Shown: positions 22,500-38,239, counted from the stretch's first letter. The stretch is 64,000 nucleotides of DNA from Paragordius varius (GCA_964247055.1 OZ176054.1:372001-436000); one strand, 5' to 3'. The notes: a model not told the origin generated them from the sequence alone. A program made the numbers and translations.

Positions 22500-25280
22500 C
22501 AGGTGATGTCGCCATAATTTTTTTTGGGTAACCCTATGGTGGTTCCATCATCACCCCAAATATTTTTGAGATCGGAGTATAAATGTAATTTTTATGAATT
22601 TTTTAAATATTTAAAAAATTTATTTTATACGATTTTAAAAATAAAAATGGCTACCTAAAATCCAAATTTGATCAGGTGATGTCACCATAATTTATTTGGG
22701 TAGCCCTATAGTAGTTCCATCATCACCCCAAATATTTTTGAGATCGGAGTATAAATGTAATTTTTATGAATTTTTTAAATATTTAAAAAATTTATTTTAT
22801 ACGATTTTAAAAATAAAAATGGCTACCTAAAATCCAAATTTGATCAGGTGATGTCACCATAATTTATTTGGGTAGCCCTATAGTAGTTCCATCATCACCC
22901 CAAATATTGTCGAGATCGGAGTATAAATGTATTTTTTTTGAATTTTTTAAATATTTAAAAAATTTATTTTATACGATTTTAAAAATAAAAATGGCTACCT
23001 AAAATCCAAATTTGATCAGGTGATGTCGCCATAATTTTTTTTGGGTAACCCTATGGTGGTTCCATCATCACCCCAAATATTTTTGAGATCGGACTTTAAA
23101 TGTAATTTTTATGAATTTTTTAAATATTTAAAAAATTTATTTTATACGATTTTAAAAATAAAAATGGCTACCTAAAATCCAAATTTGATCAGGTGAATGT
23201 CGCCATAATTTTTTTTGGGTAGCCCTATAGTAGTTCCATCATCACCCCAAATATTTTTGAGATCGGAGTATAAATGTAATTTTTATGAATTTTTTAAATA
23301 TTTAAAAAATTTATTTTATACGATTTTAAAAATAAAAATGGCTACCTAAAATCCAAATTTGATCAGGTGATGTCACTATAATTTTTTTGGGTAGCCCTAT
23401 GGTAGTTCCATCATCACCCCAAATATTTTGGGGATCGGAATATAAATGTAATTTTTATGAATTTTTTAAATATTTAAAAAATTTATTATATACGATTTTA
23501 AAAATAAAAATGGCTACCTAAAATCCAAATTTGATCAGGTGAATGTCGCCATAATTTTTTTTGGGTAGCCCTATAGTAGTTCCATCATCACCCCAAATAT
23601 TTTTGAGATCGGAGTATAAATGTAATTTTTATGAATTTTTTAAATATTTAAAAAATTTATTTTATACGATTTTAAAAATAAAAATGGCTACCTAAAATCC
23701 AAATTTGATCAGGTGATGTCACCATAATTTATTTGGGTAGCCCTATAGTAGTTCCATCATCACCCCAAATATTGTCGAGATCGGAGTATAAATGTAATTT
23801 TTTTGAATTTTTTAAATATTTAAAAAATTTATTATATACGATTTTAAAAATAAAAATGGCTATTTAAAATCCAAATTTGATCAGGTGATGTCGCCATAAT
23901 TTTTTTTGGGTAACCCTATGGTGGTTCCATCATCACCCCAAATATTTTTGAGATCGGAGTATAAATGTAATTTTTATGAATTTTTTAAATATTTAAAAAA
24001 TTTATTTTATACGATTTTAAAAATAAAAATGGCTACCTAAAATCCAAATTTGATCAGGTGATGTCACCATAATTTATTTGGGTAGCCCTATAGTAGTTCC
24101 ATCATCACCCCAAATATTTTTGAGATCGGATAAATGTAATTTTTATGAATTTTTTAAATATTTAAAAAATTTATTTTATACGATTTTAAAAATAAAAATG
24201 GCTACCTAAAATCCAAATTTGATCAGGTGATGTCACCATAATTTTTTTGGGTAGCCCTATAGTAGTTCCATCATCACCCCAAATATTGTCGAGATCGGAG
24301 TATAAATGTAATTTTTTTGAATTTTTTAAATATTTAAAAAATTTATTTTATACGATTTTAAAAATAAAAATGGCTACCTAAAATCCAAATTTGATCAGGT
24401 GATGTCACCATAATTTATTTGGGTAGCCCTATAGTAGTTCCATCATCACCCCAAATATTTTTGAGATCGGATAAATGTAATTTTTATGAATTTTTTAAAT
24501 ATTTAAAAAATTTATTTTATACGATTTTAAAAATAAAAATGGCTACCTAAAATCCAAATTTGATCAGGTGATGTCACCATAATTTTTTTGGGTAGCCCTA
24601 TAGTAGTTCCATCATCACCCCAAATATTGTCGAGATCGGAGTATAAATGTAATTTTTTTGAATTTTTTAAATATTTAAAAAATTTATTTTATACGATTTT
24701 AAAAATAAAAATGGCTACCTAAAATCCAAATTTGATCAGGTGATGTCGCCATAATTTTTTTTGGGTAACCCTATGGTGGTTCCATCATCACCCCAAATAT
24801 TTTTGAGATCGGACTTTAAATGTAATTTTTATGAATTTTTTAAATATTTAAAAAATTTATTTTATACGATTTTAAAAATAAAAATGGCTACCTAAAATCC
24901 AAATTTGATCAGGTGAATGTCGCCATAATTTTTTTTGGGTAGCCCTATAGTAGTTCCATCATCACCCCAAATATTTTTGAGATCGGAGTATAAATGTAAT
25001 TTTTATGAATTTTTTAAATATTTAAAAAATTTATTTTATACGATTTTAAAAATAAAAATGGCTACCTAAAATCCAAATTTGATCAGGTGATGTCACTATA
25101 ATTTTTTTGGGTAGCCCTATGGTAGTTCCATCATCACCCCAAATATTTTGGGGATCGGACTATAAATGTAATTTTTATGAATTTTTTAAATATTTAAAAA
25201 ATTTATTTTTAACGATTTTAAAAATAAAAATGGCTACCTAAAATCCAAATTTGATCAGGTGATGTCGCCATAATTTTTTT
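22500..25280. repeat. 10-monomer higher-order repeat (about 1720 bp offset)
   Basis: AGGTGAATGTCGCC occurs at 23191 and 24911, followed at the same spacing by GTCACTATA copies at about 23375 and 25095 and then G-type copies. All are 1720 bp apart. Preceding GGGTAACCCTATGGTGG and GGACTTTAAATG copies match as well. Inside the second copy a two-monomer block with the short GATCGGATAAATG form is repeated at 24130 and 24471. Confidence 0.7.
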
Positions 25281-26486
25281 TGGGTAGCCCTATAGTAGTT
25301 CCATCATCACCCCAAATATTTTTGAGATCGGAGTATAAATGTAATTTTTATGAATTTTTTAAATATTTAAAAAATTTATTTTATACGATTTTAAAAATAA
25401 AAATGGCTACCTAAAATCCAAATTTGATCAGGTGATGTCACCATAATTTATTTGGGTAGCCCTATAGTAGTTCCATCATCACCCCAAATATTTTTGAGAT
25501 CGGAGTATAAATGTAATTTTTATGAATTTTTTAAATATTTAAAAAATTTATTTTATAAGATTTTAAAAATAAAAATGGCTACCTAAAATCCAAATTGGAT
25601 CAGGTGATGTCGCCATAATTTTTTTTGGGTAGCCCTATAGTAGTTCCATCATCACCCCAAATATTTTTGAGATCGGAGTATAAATGTAATTTTTATGAAT
25701 TTTTTAAATATTTAAAAAATTTATTTTATACGATTTTAAAAATAAAAATGGCTACCTAAAATCCAAATTTGATCAGGTGATGTCACCATAATTTATTTGG
25801 GTAGCCCTATAGTAGTTCCATCATCACCCCAAATATTTTTGAGATCGGAGTATAAATGTAATTTTTATGAATTTTTTAAATATTTAAAAAATTTATTTTA
25901 TACGATTTTAAAAATAAAAATGGCTATTTAAAATCCAAATTTGATCAGGTGATGTCGCCATAATTTTTTTTGGGTAACCCTATGGTGGTTCCATCATCAC
26001 CCCAAATATTTTTGAGATCGGAGTATAAATGTAATTTTTATGATTTTTTTAAATATTTAAAAAATTTATTTTATACGATTTTAAAAATAAAAATGGCTAC
26101 CTAAAATCCAAATTTGATCAGGTGATGTCACCATAATTTATTTGGGTAGCCCTATAGTAGTTCCATCATCACCCCAAATATTTTTGAGATCGGAGTATAA
26201 ATGTAATTTTTATGAATTTTTTAAATATTTAAAAAATTTATTTTATACGATTTTAAAAATAAAAATGGCTACCTAAAATCCAAATTTGATCAGGTGATGT
26301 CACCATAATTTATTTGGGTAGCCCTATAGTAGTTCCATCATCACCCCAAATATTGTCGAGATCGGAGTATAAATGTAATTTTTTTGAATTTTTTAAATAT
26401 TTAAAAAATTTATTTTATACGATTTTAAAAATAAAAATGGCTACCTAAAATCCAAATTTGATCAGGTGATGTCGCCATAATTTTTT

Positions 26487-28860
26487 TTGGGTAACCCTAT
26501 GGTGGTTCCATCATCACCCCAAATATTTTTGATATCGGACTTTAAATGTAATTTTTATGAATTTTTTAAATATTTAAAAAATTTATTTTATACGATTTTA
26601 AAAATAAAAATGGCTACCTAAAATCCAAATTTGATCAGGTGATGTCACCATAATTTTTTTTGGGTAGCCCTATGGTAGTTCCATCATCAACCCAAATATT
26701 GTCGAGATCGGAGTATAAATGTAGTTTTTTTGAATTTTTTAAATATTTAAAAAATTTATTTTATACGATTTTAAAAATAAAAATGGCTACCTAAAATCCA
26801 AATTTTATCAGGTGATGTCGCCATAATTTTTTTTGGGTAACCCTATGGTGGTTCCATCATCACCCCAAATATTTTTGAGATCGGACTTTAAATGTAATTT
26901 TTATGAATTTTTTAAATATTTAAAAAATTTATTTTATACGATTTTAAAAATAAAAATGGCTACCTAAAATCCAAATTTGATCAGGTAATGTCGCCATAAT
27001 TTTTTTTGGGTAGCCCTATAGTAGTTCCATCATCACCCCAAATATTTTTGAGATCGGAGTATAAATGTAATTTTTATGAATTTTTTAAATATTTAAAAAA
27101 ATTATTTTATACTATTTTAAAAATAAAAATGGCTACCTAAAATCCAAATTTGATCAGGTGATGTCACCATAATTTATTTGGGTAGCCCTATAGTAGTTCC
27201 ATCATCACCCCAAATATTTTTGAGATCGGAGTATAAATGTATTTTTTATGAATTTTTTAAATATTTAAAAAATTTATTTTATACGATTTTAAAAATAAAA
27301 ATGGCTACCTAAAATCCAAATTTGATCAGGTGATGTCGCCATAATTTTTTTGGGTAGCCCTATGGTAGTTCGATCATAACCCCAAATATTTTTGAGATCG
27401 GACTTTAAATGTAATTTTTATGAATTTTTTAAATATTTAAAAAATTTATTTTATACGATTTTAAAAATAAAAATGGCTACCTAAAATCCAAATTTTATCA
27501 GGTGATGTCGCCATAATTTTTTTTGGGTAGCCCTATAGTAGTTCCATCATCACCCCAAATATTTTTGAGATCGGAGTATAAATGTAATCTTTATGAATTT
27601 TTTAAATATTTAAAAAATTTATTTTATACGATTTTAAAAATAAAAATGGCTACCTAAAATCCAAATTTGATCAGGTGATGTCGCCATAATTTTTTTTGGG
27701 TAACCCTATGGTGGTTCCATCATCACCCCAAATATTTTTGATATCGGACTTTAAATGTAATTTTTATGAATTTTTTAAATATTTAAAAAATTTATTTTAT
27801 ACGATTTTAAAAATAAAAATGGCTACCTAAAATCCAAATTTGATCAGGTGATGTCACCATAATTTTTTTTGGGTAGCCCTATGGTAGTTCCATCATCAAC
27901 CCAAATATTGTCGAGATCGGAGTATAAATGTAGTTTTTTTGAATTTTTTAAATATTTAAAAAATTTATTTTATACGATTTTAAAAATAAAAATGGCTACC
28001 TAAAATCCAAATTTTATCAGGTGATGTCGCCATAATTTTTTTTGGGTAACCCTATGGTGGTTCCATCATCACCCCAAATATTTTTGAGATCGGACTTTAA
28101 ATGTAATTTTTATGAATTTTTTAAATATTTAAAAAATTTATTTTATACGATTTTAAAAATAAAAATGGCTACCTAAAATCCAAATTTGATCAGGTAATGT
28201 CGCCATAATTTTTTTTGGGTAGCCCTATAGTAGTTCCATCATCACCCCAAATATTTTTGAGATCGGAGTATAAATGTAATTTTTATGAATTTTTTAAATA
28301 TTTAAAAAAATTATTTTATACTATTTTAAAAATAAAAATGGCTACCTAAAATCCAAATTTGATCAGGTGATGTCACCATAATTTATTTGGGTAGCCCTAT
28401 AGTAGTTCCATCATCACCCCAAATATTTTTGAGATCGGAGTATAAATGTATTTTTTATGAATTTTTTAAATATTTAAAAAATTTATTTTATACGATTTTA
28501 AAAATAAAAATGGCTACCTAAAATCCAAATTTGATCAGGTGATGTCGCCATAATTTTTTTGGGTAGCCCTATGGTAGTTCGATCATAACCCCAAATATTT
28601 TTGAGATCGGACTTTAAATGTAATTTTTATGAATTTTTTAAATATTTAAAAAATTTATTTTATACGATTTTAAAAATAAAAATGGCTACCTAAAATCCAA
28701 ATTTTATCAGGTGATGTCGCCATAATTTTTTTTGGGTAGCCCTATAGTAGTTCCATCATCACCCCAAATATTTTTGAGATCGGAGTATAAATGTAATCTT
28801 TATGAATTTTTTAAATATTTAAAAAATTTATTTTATACGATTTTAAAAATAAAACTACCT
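26487..28860. repeat. 7-monomer higher-order repeat (1209 bp), two copies
   Basis: Markers shared at a 1209 bp offset are GATATCGGACTTT (26531 and 27740), CATCAACCCAAAT (about 26687 and 27896), AGGTAATGTCGCC (26982 and 28191), TACTATTTTAAA (about 27111 and 28320) and TTCGATCATAACCCC (about 27370 and 28579). As read by eye, the two copies are very nearly identical. Confidence 0.85.
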
Positions 28861-31800
28861 AAAATCCAAATTTGATCAGGTGATGTCACTATAATTTTTT
28901 TGGGTAGCCCTATGGTAGTTCCATCATCACCCCAAATATTTTGGGGATCGGACTATAAATGTAATTTTTATGAATTTTTTAAATATTTAAAAAATTTATT
29001 TTATACGATTTTAAAAATAAAAATGGCTACCTAAAATCGAAATTTGATCAGGTGATGTCGCCATAATTTATTTGTTTAGTCCTATAGTAGTTCCATCATC
29101 ACCCCAAATATTGTCGAGATCGGAGTATAAATGTAATTTTTATGAATTTTTTAAATATTTAAAAAATTTATTTTATACGATTTTAAAAATAAAAATGGCT
29201 ACCTAAAATCCAAATTTGATCAGGTGATGTCACTATAATTTTTTTGGGTAGCCCTATGGTAGTTCCATCATCACCCCAAATATTTTGGGGATCGGACTAT
29301 AAATGTAATTTTTATGAATTTTTTAAATATTTAAAAAATTTATTTTATACGATTTTAAAAATAAAAATGGCTACCTAGAATCCAAATTTGATCAGGTGAT
29401 GTCGCCATAATTTTTTTTGGGTAGCCCTATAGTAGTTCCATCATCACCCCAAATATTTTTGAGATCGGAGTATAAATGTAATTTTTATGAATTTTTTAAA
29501 TATTTAAAAAATTTATTTTATACTATTTGAAAAATAAAAATGGCTACCTAAAATCCAAATTTGATCAGGTGATGTCACCATAATTTATTTGTGTAGCCCT
29601 ATAGTAGTTCCATCATCACCCCAAATATTTTTGAGATCGGAGTATAAATGTAATTTTTATGAATTTTTTAAATATTTAAAAAATTTATTTTATACGATTT
29701 TAAAAATAAAAATGGCTACCTAAAATCCAAATTTGATCAGGTGATGTCGCCATAATTTTTTTGGGTAGCCCTATGGTAGTTCCATCATAACCCCAAATAT
29801 TTTTGAGATCGGAGTATAAATATAATTTTTATGAATTTTTTAAATATTTAAAAAATTTATTTTATACGATTTTAAAAATAAAAATGGCTACCTAAAATTC
29901 AAATTTGATCAGGTGATGTCACTATAATTTTTGTGGGTAGTCCTATGGTAGTTCCATCATCACCCCAAATATTGTCGAGATCGGAGTATAAATGTAGTTT
30001 TTTTGAATTTTTAAAATATTTAAAAAATTTATTTTATACGATTTTAAAAATAAAAATGGCTACCTAAAATCCAAATTTGATCAGGTGATGTCGCCATAAT
30101 TTTTTTTGGGTAGCCCTATAGTAGTTCCATCATCACCCCAAATATTTTTGAGATCGGAGTATAAATGTAATTTTTATGAATTTTTTAAATATTTAAAAAA
30201 TTTATTTTATACGATTTTAAAAATAAAAATGGCTACCTAAAATCCAAATTTGATCAGGTGATGTCACCATAATTTATTTGGGTAGCCCTATAGTAGTTCC
30301 ATCATCACCCCAAATATTTTTGAGATCGGAGTATAAATGTAATTTTTATGAATTTTTTAAATATTTAAAAAATTTATTTTATAAGATTTTAAAAATAAAA
30401 ATGGCTACCTAAAATCCAAATTTGATCAGGTGATGTCGCCATAATTTTTTTTGGGTAGCCCTATAGTAGTTCCATCATCACCCCAAATATTTTTGAGATC
30501 GGAGTATAAATGTAATTTTTATGAATTTTTTAAATATTTAAAAAATTTATTTTATACGATTTTAAAAATAAAAATGGCTACCTAAAATCCAAATTTGATC
30601 AGGTGATGTCACCATAATTTATTTGGGTAGCCCTATAGTAGTTCCATCATCACCCCAAATATTTTTGAGATCGGAGTATAAATGTAATTTTTATGAATTT
30701 TTTAAATATTTAAAAAATTTATTTTATACGATTTTAAAAATAAAAATGGCTATTTAAAATCCAAATTTGATCAGGTGATGTCGCCATAATTTTTTTTGGG
30801 TAACCCTATGGTGGTTCCATCATCACCCCAAATATTTTTGAGATCGGAGTATAAATGTAATTTTTATGAATTTTTTAAATATTTAAAAAATTTATTTTAT
30901 ACGATTTTAAAAATAAAAATGGCTACCTAAAATCCAAATTTGATCAGGTGATGTCACCATAATTTATTTGGGTAGCCCTATAGTAGTTCCATCCTCACCC
31001 CAAATATTTTTGAGATCGGAGTATAAATGTAATTTTTATGAATTTTTTAAATATTTAAAAAATTTATTTTATACGATTTTAAAAATAAAAATGGCTACCT
31101 AAAATCCAAATTTTATCAGGTGATGTCGCCATAATTTTTTTTGGGTAACCCTATGGTGGTTCCATCATCACCCCAAATATTTTTGAGATCGGAGTATAAA
31201 TGTATTTTTTATGAATTTTTTAAATATTTAAAAAATTTATTTTATACGATTTTAAAAATAAAAATGGCTACCTAAAATCCAAATTTGATCAGGTGATGTC
31301 GCCATAATTTTTTTTGGGTAGCCCTATAGTAGTTCCATCATCACCCCAAATATTTTTGAGATCGGAGTATAAATGTAATTTTTATGAATTTTTTAAATAT
31401 TTAAAAAAATTATTTTATACTATTTTAAAAATAAAAATGGCTACCTAAAATCCAAATTTGATCAGGTGATGTCACCATAATTTATTTGGGTAGCCCTATA
31501 GTAGTTCCATCATCACCCCAAATATTTTTGAGATCGGAGTATAAATGTATTTTTTATGAATTTTTTAAATATTTAAAAAATTTATTTTATACGATTTTAA
31601 AAATAAAAATGGCTACCTAAAATCCAAATTTGATCAGGTGATGTCGCCATAATTTTTTTGGGTAGCCCTATGGTAGTTCGATCATAACCCCAAATATTTT
31701 TGAGATCGGACTTTAAATGTAATTTTTATGAATTTTTTAAATATTTAAAAAATTTATTTTATACGATTTTAAAAATAAAAATGGCTACCTAAAATCCAAA

Positions 31801-34800
31801 TTTTATCAGGTGATGTCGCCATAATTTTTTTTGGGTAGCCCTATAGTAGTTCCATCATCACCCCAAATATTTTTGAGATCGGAGTATAAATGTAATCTTT
31901 ATGAATTTTTTAAATATTTAAAAAATTTATTTTATACGATTTTAAAAATAAAACTACCTAAAATCCAAATTTGATCAGGTGATGTCACTATAATTTTTTT
32001 GGGTAGCCCTATGGTAGTTCCATCATCACCCCAAATATTTTGGGGATCGGACTATAAATGTAATTTTTATGAATTTTTTAAATATTTAAAAAATTTATTT
32101 TATACGATTTTAAAAATAAAAATGGCTACCTAAAATCGAAATTTGATCAGGTGATGTCGCCATAATTTATTTGTTTAGTCCTATAGTAGTTCCATCATCA
32201 CCCCAAATATTGTCGAGATCGGAGTATAAATGTAATTTTTATGAATTTTTTAAATATTTAAAAAATTTATTTTATACGATTTTAAAAATAAAAATGGCTA
32301 CCTAAAATCCAAATTTGATCAGGTGATGTCACTATAATTTTTTTGGGTAGCCCTATGGTAGTTCCATCATCACCCCAAATATTTTGGGGATCGGACTATA
32401 AATGTAATTTTTATGAATTTTTTAAATATTTAAAAAATTTATTTTATACGATTTTAAAAATAAAAATGGCTACCTAGAATCCAAATTTGATCAGGTGATG
32501 TCGCCATAATTTTTTTTGGGTAGCCCTATAGTAGTTCCATCATCACCCCAAATATTTTTGAGATCGGAGTATAAATGTAATTTTTATGAATTTTTTAAAT
32601 ATTTAAAAAATTTATTTTATACTATTTGAAAAATAAAAATGGCTACCTAAAATCCAAATTTGATCAGGTGATGTCACCATAATTTATTTGTGTAGCCCTA
32701 TAGTAGTTCCATCATCACCCCAAATATTTTTGAGATCGGAGTATAAATGTAATTTTTATGAATTTTTTAAATATTTAAAAAATTTATTTTATACGATTTT
32801 AAAAATAAAAATGGCTACCTAAAATCCAAATTTGATCAGGTGATGTCGCCATAATTTTTTTGGGTAGCCCTATGGTAGTTCCATCATAACCCCAAATATT
32901 TTTGAGATCGGAGTATAAATATAATTTTTATGAATTTTTTAAATATTTAAAAAATTTATTTTATACGATTTTAAAAATAAAAATGGCTACCTAAAATTCA
33001 AATTTGATCAGGTGATGTCACTATAATTTTTGTGGGTAGTCCTATGGTAGTTCCATCATCACCCCAAATATTGTCGAGATCGGAGTATAAATGTAGTTTT
33101 TTTGAATTTTTAAAATATTTAAAAAATTTATTTTATACGATTTTAAAAATAAAAATGGCTACCTAAAATCCAAATTTGATCAGGTGATGTCGCCATAATT
33201 TTTTTTGGGTAGCCCTATAGTAGTTCCATCATCACCCCAAATATTTTTGAGATCGGAGTATAAATGTAATTTTTATGAATTTTTTAAATATTTAAAAAAT
33301 TTATTTTATACGATTTTAAAAATAAAAATGGCTACCTAAAATCCAAATTTGATCAGGTGATGTCACCATAATTTATTTGGGTAGCCCTATAGTAGTTCCA
33401 TCATCACCCCAAATATTTTTGAGATCGGAGTATAAATGTAATTTTTATGAATTTTTTAAATATTTAAAAAATTTATTTTATAAGATTTTAAAAATAAAAA
33501 TGGCTACCTAAAATCCAAATTTGATCAGGTGATGTCGCCATAATTTTTTTTGGGTAGCCCTATAGTAGTTCCATCATCACCCCAAATATTTTTGAGATCG
33601 GAGTATAAATGTAATTTTTATGAATTTTTTAAATATTTAAAAAATTTATTTTATACGATTTTAAAAATAAAAATGGCTACCTAAAATCCAAATTTGATCA
33701 GGTGATGTCACCATAATTTATTTGGGTAGCCCTATAGTAGTTCCATCATCACCCCAAATATTTTTGAGATCGGAGTATAAATGTAATTTTTATGAATTTT
33801 TTAAATATTTAAAAAATTTATTTTATACGATTTTAAAAATAAAAATGGCTATTTAAAATCCAAATTTGATCAGGTGATGTCGCCATAATTTTTTTTGGGT
33901 AACCCTATGGTGGTTCCATCATCACCCCAAATATTTTTGAGATCGGAGTATAAATGTAATTTTTATGAATTTTTTAAATATTTAAAAAATTTATTTTATA
34001 CGATTTTAAAAATAAAAATGGCTACCTAAAATCCAAATTTGATCAGGTGATGTCACCATAATTTATTTGGGTAGCCCTATAGTAGTTCCATCCTCACCCC
34101 AAATATTTTTGAGATCGGAGTATAAATGTAATTTTTATGAATTTTTTAAATATTTAAAAAATTTATTTTATACGATTTTAAAAATAAAAATGGCTACCTA
34201 AAATCCAAATTTTATCAGGTGATGTCGCCATAATTTTTTTTGGGTAACCCTATGGTGGTTCCATCATCACCCCAAATATTTTTGAGATCGGAGTATAAAT
34301 GTATTTTTTATGAATTTTTTAAATATTTAAAAAATTTATTTTATACGATTTTAAAAATAAAAATGGCTACCTAAAATCCAAATTTGATCAGGTGATGTCG
34401 CCATAATTTTTTTTGGGTAGCCCTATAGTAGTTCCATCATCACCCCAAATATTTTTGAGATCGGAGTATAAATGTAATTTTTATGAATTTTTTAAATATT
34501 TAAAAAAATTATTTTATACTATTTTAAAAATAAAAATGGCTACCTAAAATCCAAATTTGATCAGGTGATGTCACCATAATTTATTTGGGTAGCCCTATAG
34601 TAGTTCCATCATCACCCCAAATATTTTTGAGATCGGAGTATAAATGTATTTTTTATGAATTTTTTAAATATTTAAAAAATTTATTTTATACGATTTTAAA
34701 AATAAAAATGGCTACCTAAAATCCAAATTTGATCAGGTGATGTCGCCATAATTTTTTTGGGTAGCCCTATGGTAGTTCGATCATAACCCCAAATATTTTT

Positions 34801-35700
34801 GAGATCGGACTTTAAATGTAATTTTTATGAATTTTTTAAATATTTAAAAAATTTATTTTATACGATTTTAAAAATAAAAATGGCTACCTAAAATCCAAAT
34901 TTTATCAGGTGATGTCGCCATAATTTTTTTTGGGTAGCCCTATAGTAGTTCCATCATCACCCCAAATATTTTTGAGATCGGAGTATAAATGTAATCTTTA
35001 TGAATTTTTTAAATATTTAAAAAATTTATTTTATACGATTTTAAAAATAAAACTACCTAAAATCCAAATTTGATCAGGTGATGTCACTATAATTTTTTTG
35101 GGTAGCCCTATGGTAGTTCCATCATCACCCCAAATATTTTGGGGATCGGACTATAAATGTAATTTTTATGAATTTTTTAAATATTTAAAAAATTTATTTT
35201 ATACGATTTTAAAAATAAAAATGGCTACCTAAAATCGAAATTTGATCAGGTGATATCGCCATAATTTATTTGTTTAGTCCTATAGTAGTTCCATCATCAC
35301 CCCAAATATTGTCGAGATCGGAGTATAAATGTAATTTTTATGAATTTTTTAAATATTTAAAAAATTTATTTTATACGATTTTAAAAATAAAAATGGCTAC
35401 CTAAAATCCAAATTTGATCAGGTGATGTCACTATAATTTTTTTGGGTAGCCCTATGGTAGTTCCATCATCACCCCAAATATTTTGGGGATCGGACTATAA
35501 ATGTAATTTTTATGAATTTTTTAAATATTTAAAAAATTTATTTTATACGATTTTAAAAATAAAAATGGCTACCTAGAATCCAAATTTGATCAGGTGATGT
35601 CGCCATAATTTTTTTTGGGTAGCCCTATAGTAGTTCCATCATCACCCCAAATATTTTTGAGATCGGAGTATAAATGTAATTTTTATGAATTTTTTAAATA
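28012..35700. repeat. 18-monomer higher-order repeat, 3099 bp unit
   Basis: The best-defined higher-order unit. A copy lacking ATGG before CTACC recurs at 28855, 31954 and 35053, exactly 3099 bp apart. TTTTATCAGG lies at 28012, 31111 and 34210. CTAGAATCC, AATCGAAATTT, TTTGTTTAGTCC and CTAAAATTCAAA keep the same spacing between the first two copies. Private differences are very few (for example GTGATATCGCC near 35255). The third copy gains one monomer near 35.7-35.88 kb. A shortened continuation reaches the same ATGG-lacking marker at 37289, only 2236 bp (13 monomers) later. Confidence 0.9.
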
Positions 35701-38239
35701 TTTAAAAAATTTATTTTTAACGATTTTAAAAATAAAAATGGCTACCTAAAATCCAAATTTGATCAGGTGATGTCGCCATAATTTTTTTTGGGTAGCCCTA
35801 TAGTAGTTCCATCATCACCCCAAATATTTTTGAGATCGGAGTATAAATGTAATTTTTATGAATTTTTTAAATATTTAAAAAATTTATTTTATACTATTTG
35901 AAAAATAAAAATGGCTACCTAAAATCCAAATTTGATCAGGTGATGTCACCATAATTTATTTGTGTAGCCCTATAGTAGTTCCATCATCACCCCAAATATT
36001 TTTGAGATCGGAGTATAAATGTAATTTTTATGAATTTTTTAAATATTTAAAAAATTTATTTTATACGATTTTAAAAATAAAAATGGCTACCTAAAATCCA
36101 AATTTGATCAGGTGATGTCGCCATAATTTTTTTGGGTAGCCCTATGGTAGTTCCATCATAACCCCAAATATTTTTGAGATCGGAGTATAAATATAATTTT
36201 TATGAATTTTTTAAATATTTAAAAAATTTATTTTATACGATTTTAAAAATAAAAATGGCTACCTAAAATTCAAATTTGATCAGGTGATGTCACTATAATT
36301 TTTGTGGGTAGTCCTATGGTAGTTCCATCATCACCCCAAATATTGTCGAGATCGGAGTATAAATGTAGTTTTTTTGAATTTTTTAAATATTTAAAAAATT
36401 TATTTTATACGATTTTAAAAATAAAAATGGCTACCTAAAATCCAAATTTGATCAGGTGATGTCGCCATAATTTTTTTTGGGTAGCCCTATAGTAGTTCCA
36501 TCATCACCCCAAATATTTTTGAGATCGGAGTATAAATGTAATTTTTATGAATTTTTTAAATATTTAAAAAATTTATTTTATACGATTTTAAAAATAAAAA
36601 TGGCTACCTAAAATCCAAATTTGATCAGGTGATGTCACCATAATTTATTTGGGTAGCCCTATAGTAGTTCCATCATCACCCCAAATATTTTTGAGATCGG
36701 AGTATAAATGTAATTTTTATGAATTTTTTAAATATTTAAAAAATTTATTTTATAAGATTTTAAAAATAAAAATGGCTACCTAAAATCCAAATTTGATCAG
36801 GTGATGTCACCATAATTTATTTGGGTAGCCCTATAGTAGTTCCATCATCACCCCAAATATTTTTGAGATCGGAGTATAAATGTATTTTTTATGAATTTTT
36901 TAAATATTTAAAAAATTTATTTTATACGATTTTAAAAATAAAAATGGCTACCTAAAATCCAAATTTGATCAGGTGATGTCGCCATAATTTTTTTGGGTAG
37001 CCCTATGGTAGTTCGATCATAACCCCAAATATTTTTGAGATCGGACTTTAAATGTAATTTTTATGAATTTTTTAAATATTTAAAAAATTTATTTTATACG
37101 ATTTTAAAAATAAAAATGGCTACCTAAAATCCAAATTTTATCAGGTGATGTCGCCATAATTTTTTTTGGGTAGCCCTATAGTAGTTCCATCATCACCCCA
37201 AATATTTTTGAGATCGGAGTATAAATGTAATCTTTATGAATTTTTTAAATATTTAAAAAATTTATTTTATACGATTTTAAAAATAAAACTACCTAAAATC
37301 CAAATTTGATCAGGTGATGTCACTATAATTTTTTTGGGTAGCCCTATGGTAGTTCCATCATCACCCCAAATATTTTGGGGATCGGACTATAAATGTAATT
37401 TTTATGAATTTTTTAAATATTTAAAAAATTTATTTTATACGATTTTAAAAATAAAAATGGCTACCTAAAATCGAAATTTGATCAGGTGATGTCGCCATAA
37501 TTTATTTGTTTAGTCCTATAGTAGTTCCATCATCACCCCAAATATTGTCGAGATCGGAGTATAAATGTAATTTTTATGAATTTTTTAAATATTTAAAAAA
37601 TTTATTTTATACGATTTTAAAAATAAAAATGGCTACCTAAAATCCAAATTTGATCAGGTGATGTCACTATAATTTTTTTGGGTAGCCCTATGGTAGTTCC
37701 ATCATCACCCCAAATATTTTGGGGATCGGACTATAAATGTAATTTTTATGAATTTTTTAAATATTTAAAAAATTTATTTTATACGATTTTAAAAATAAAA
37801 ATGGCTACCTAAAATCCAAATTTGATCAGGTGATGTCACCATAAATTTTTTTGGGTAGTCCTATGGTAGTTCCATCATCACCCCAAATATTGTCGAGATC
37901 GGAGTATAAATGTAGTTTTTTTGAATTTTTTAAATATTTAAAAAATTTATTTTATACGATTTTAAAAATAAAAATGGCTACCTAGAATCCAAATTTGATC
38001 AGGTGATGTCGCCATAATTTTTTTTGGGTAGCCCTATAGTAGTTCCATCATCACCCCAAATATTTTTGAGATCGGAGTATAAATGTAATTTTTATGAATT
38101 TTTTAAATATTTAAAAAATTTATTTTATACTATTTGAAAAATAAAAATGGCTACCTAAAATCCAAATTTGATCAGGTGATGTCACCATAATTTATTTGGG
38201 TAGCCCTATAGTAGTTCCATCATCACCCCAAATATTTTT

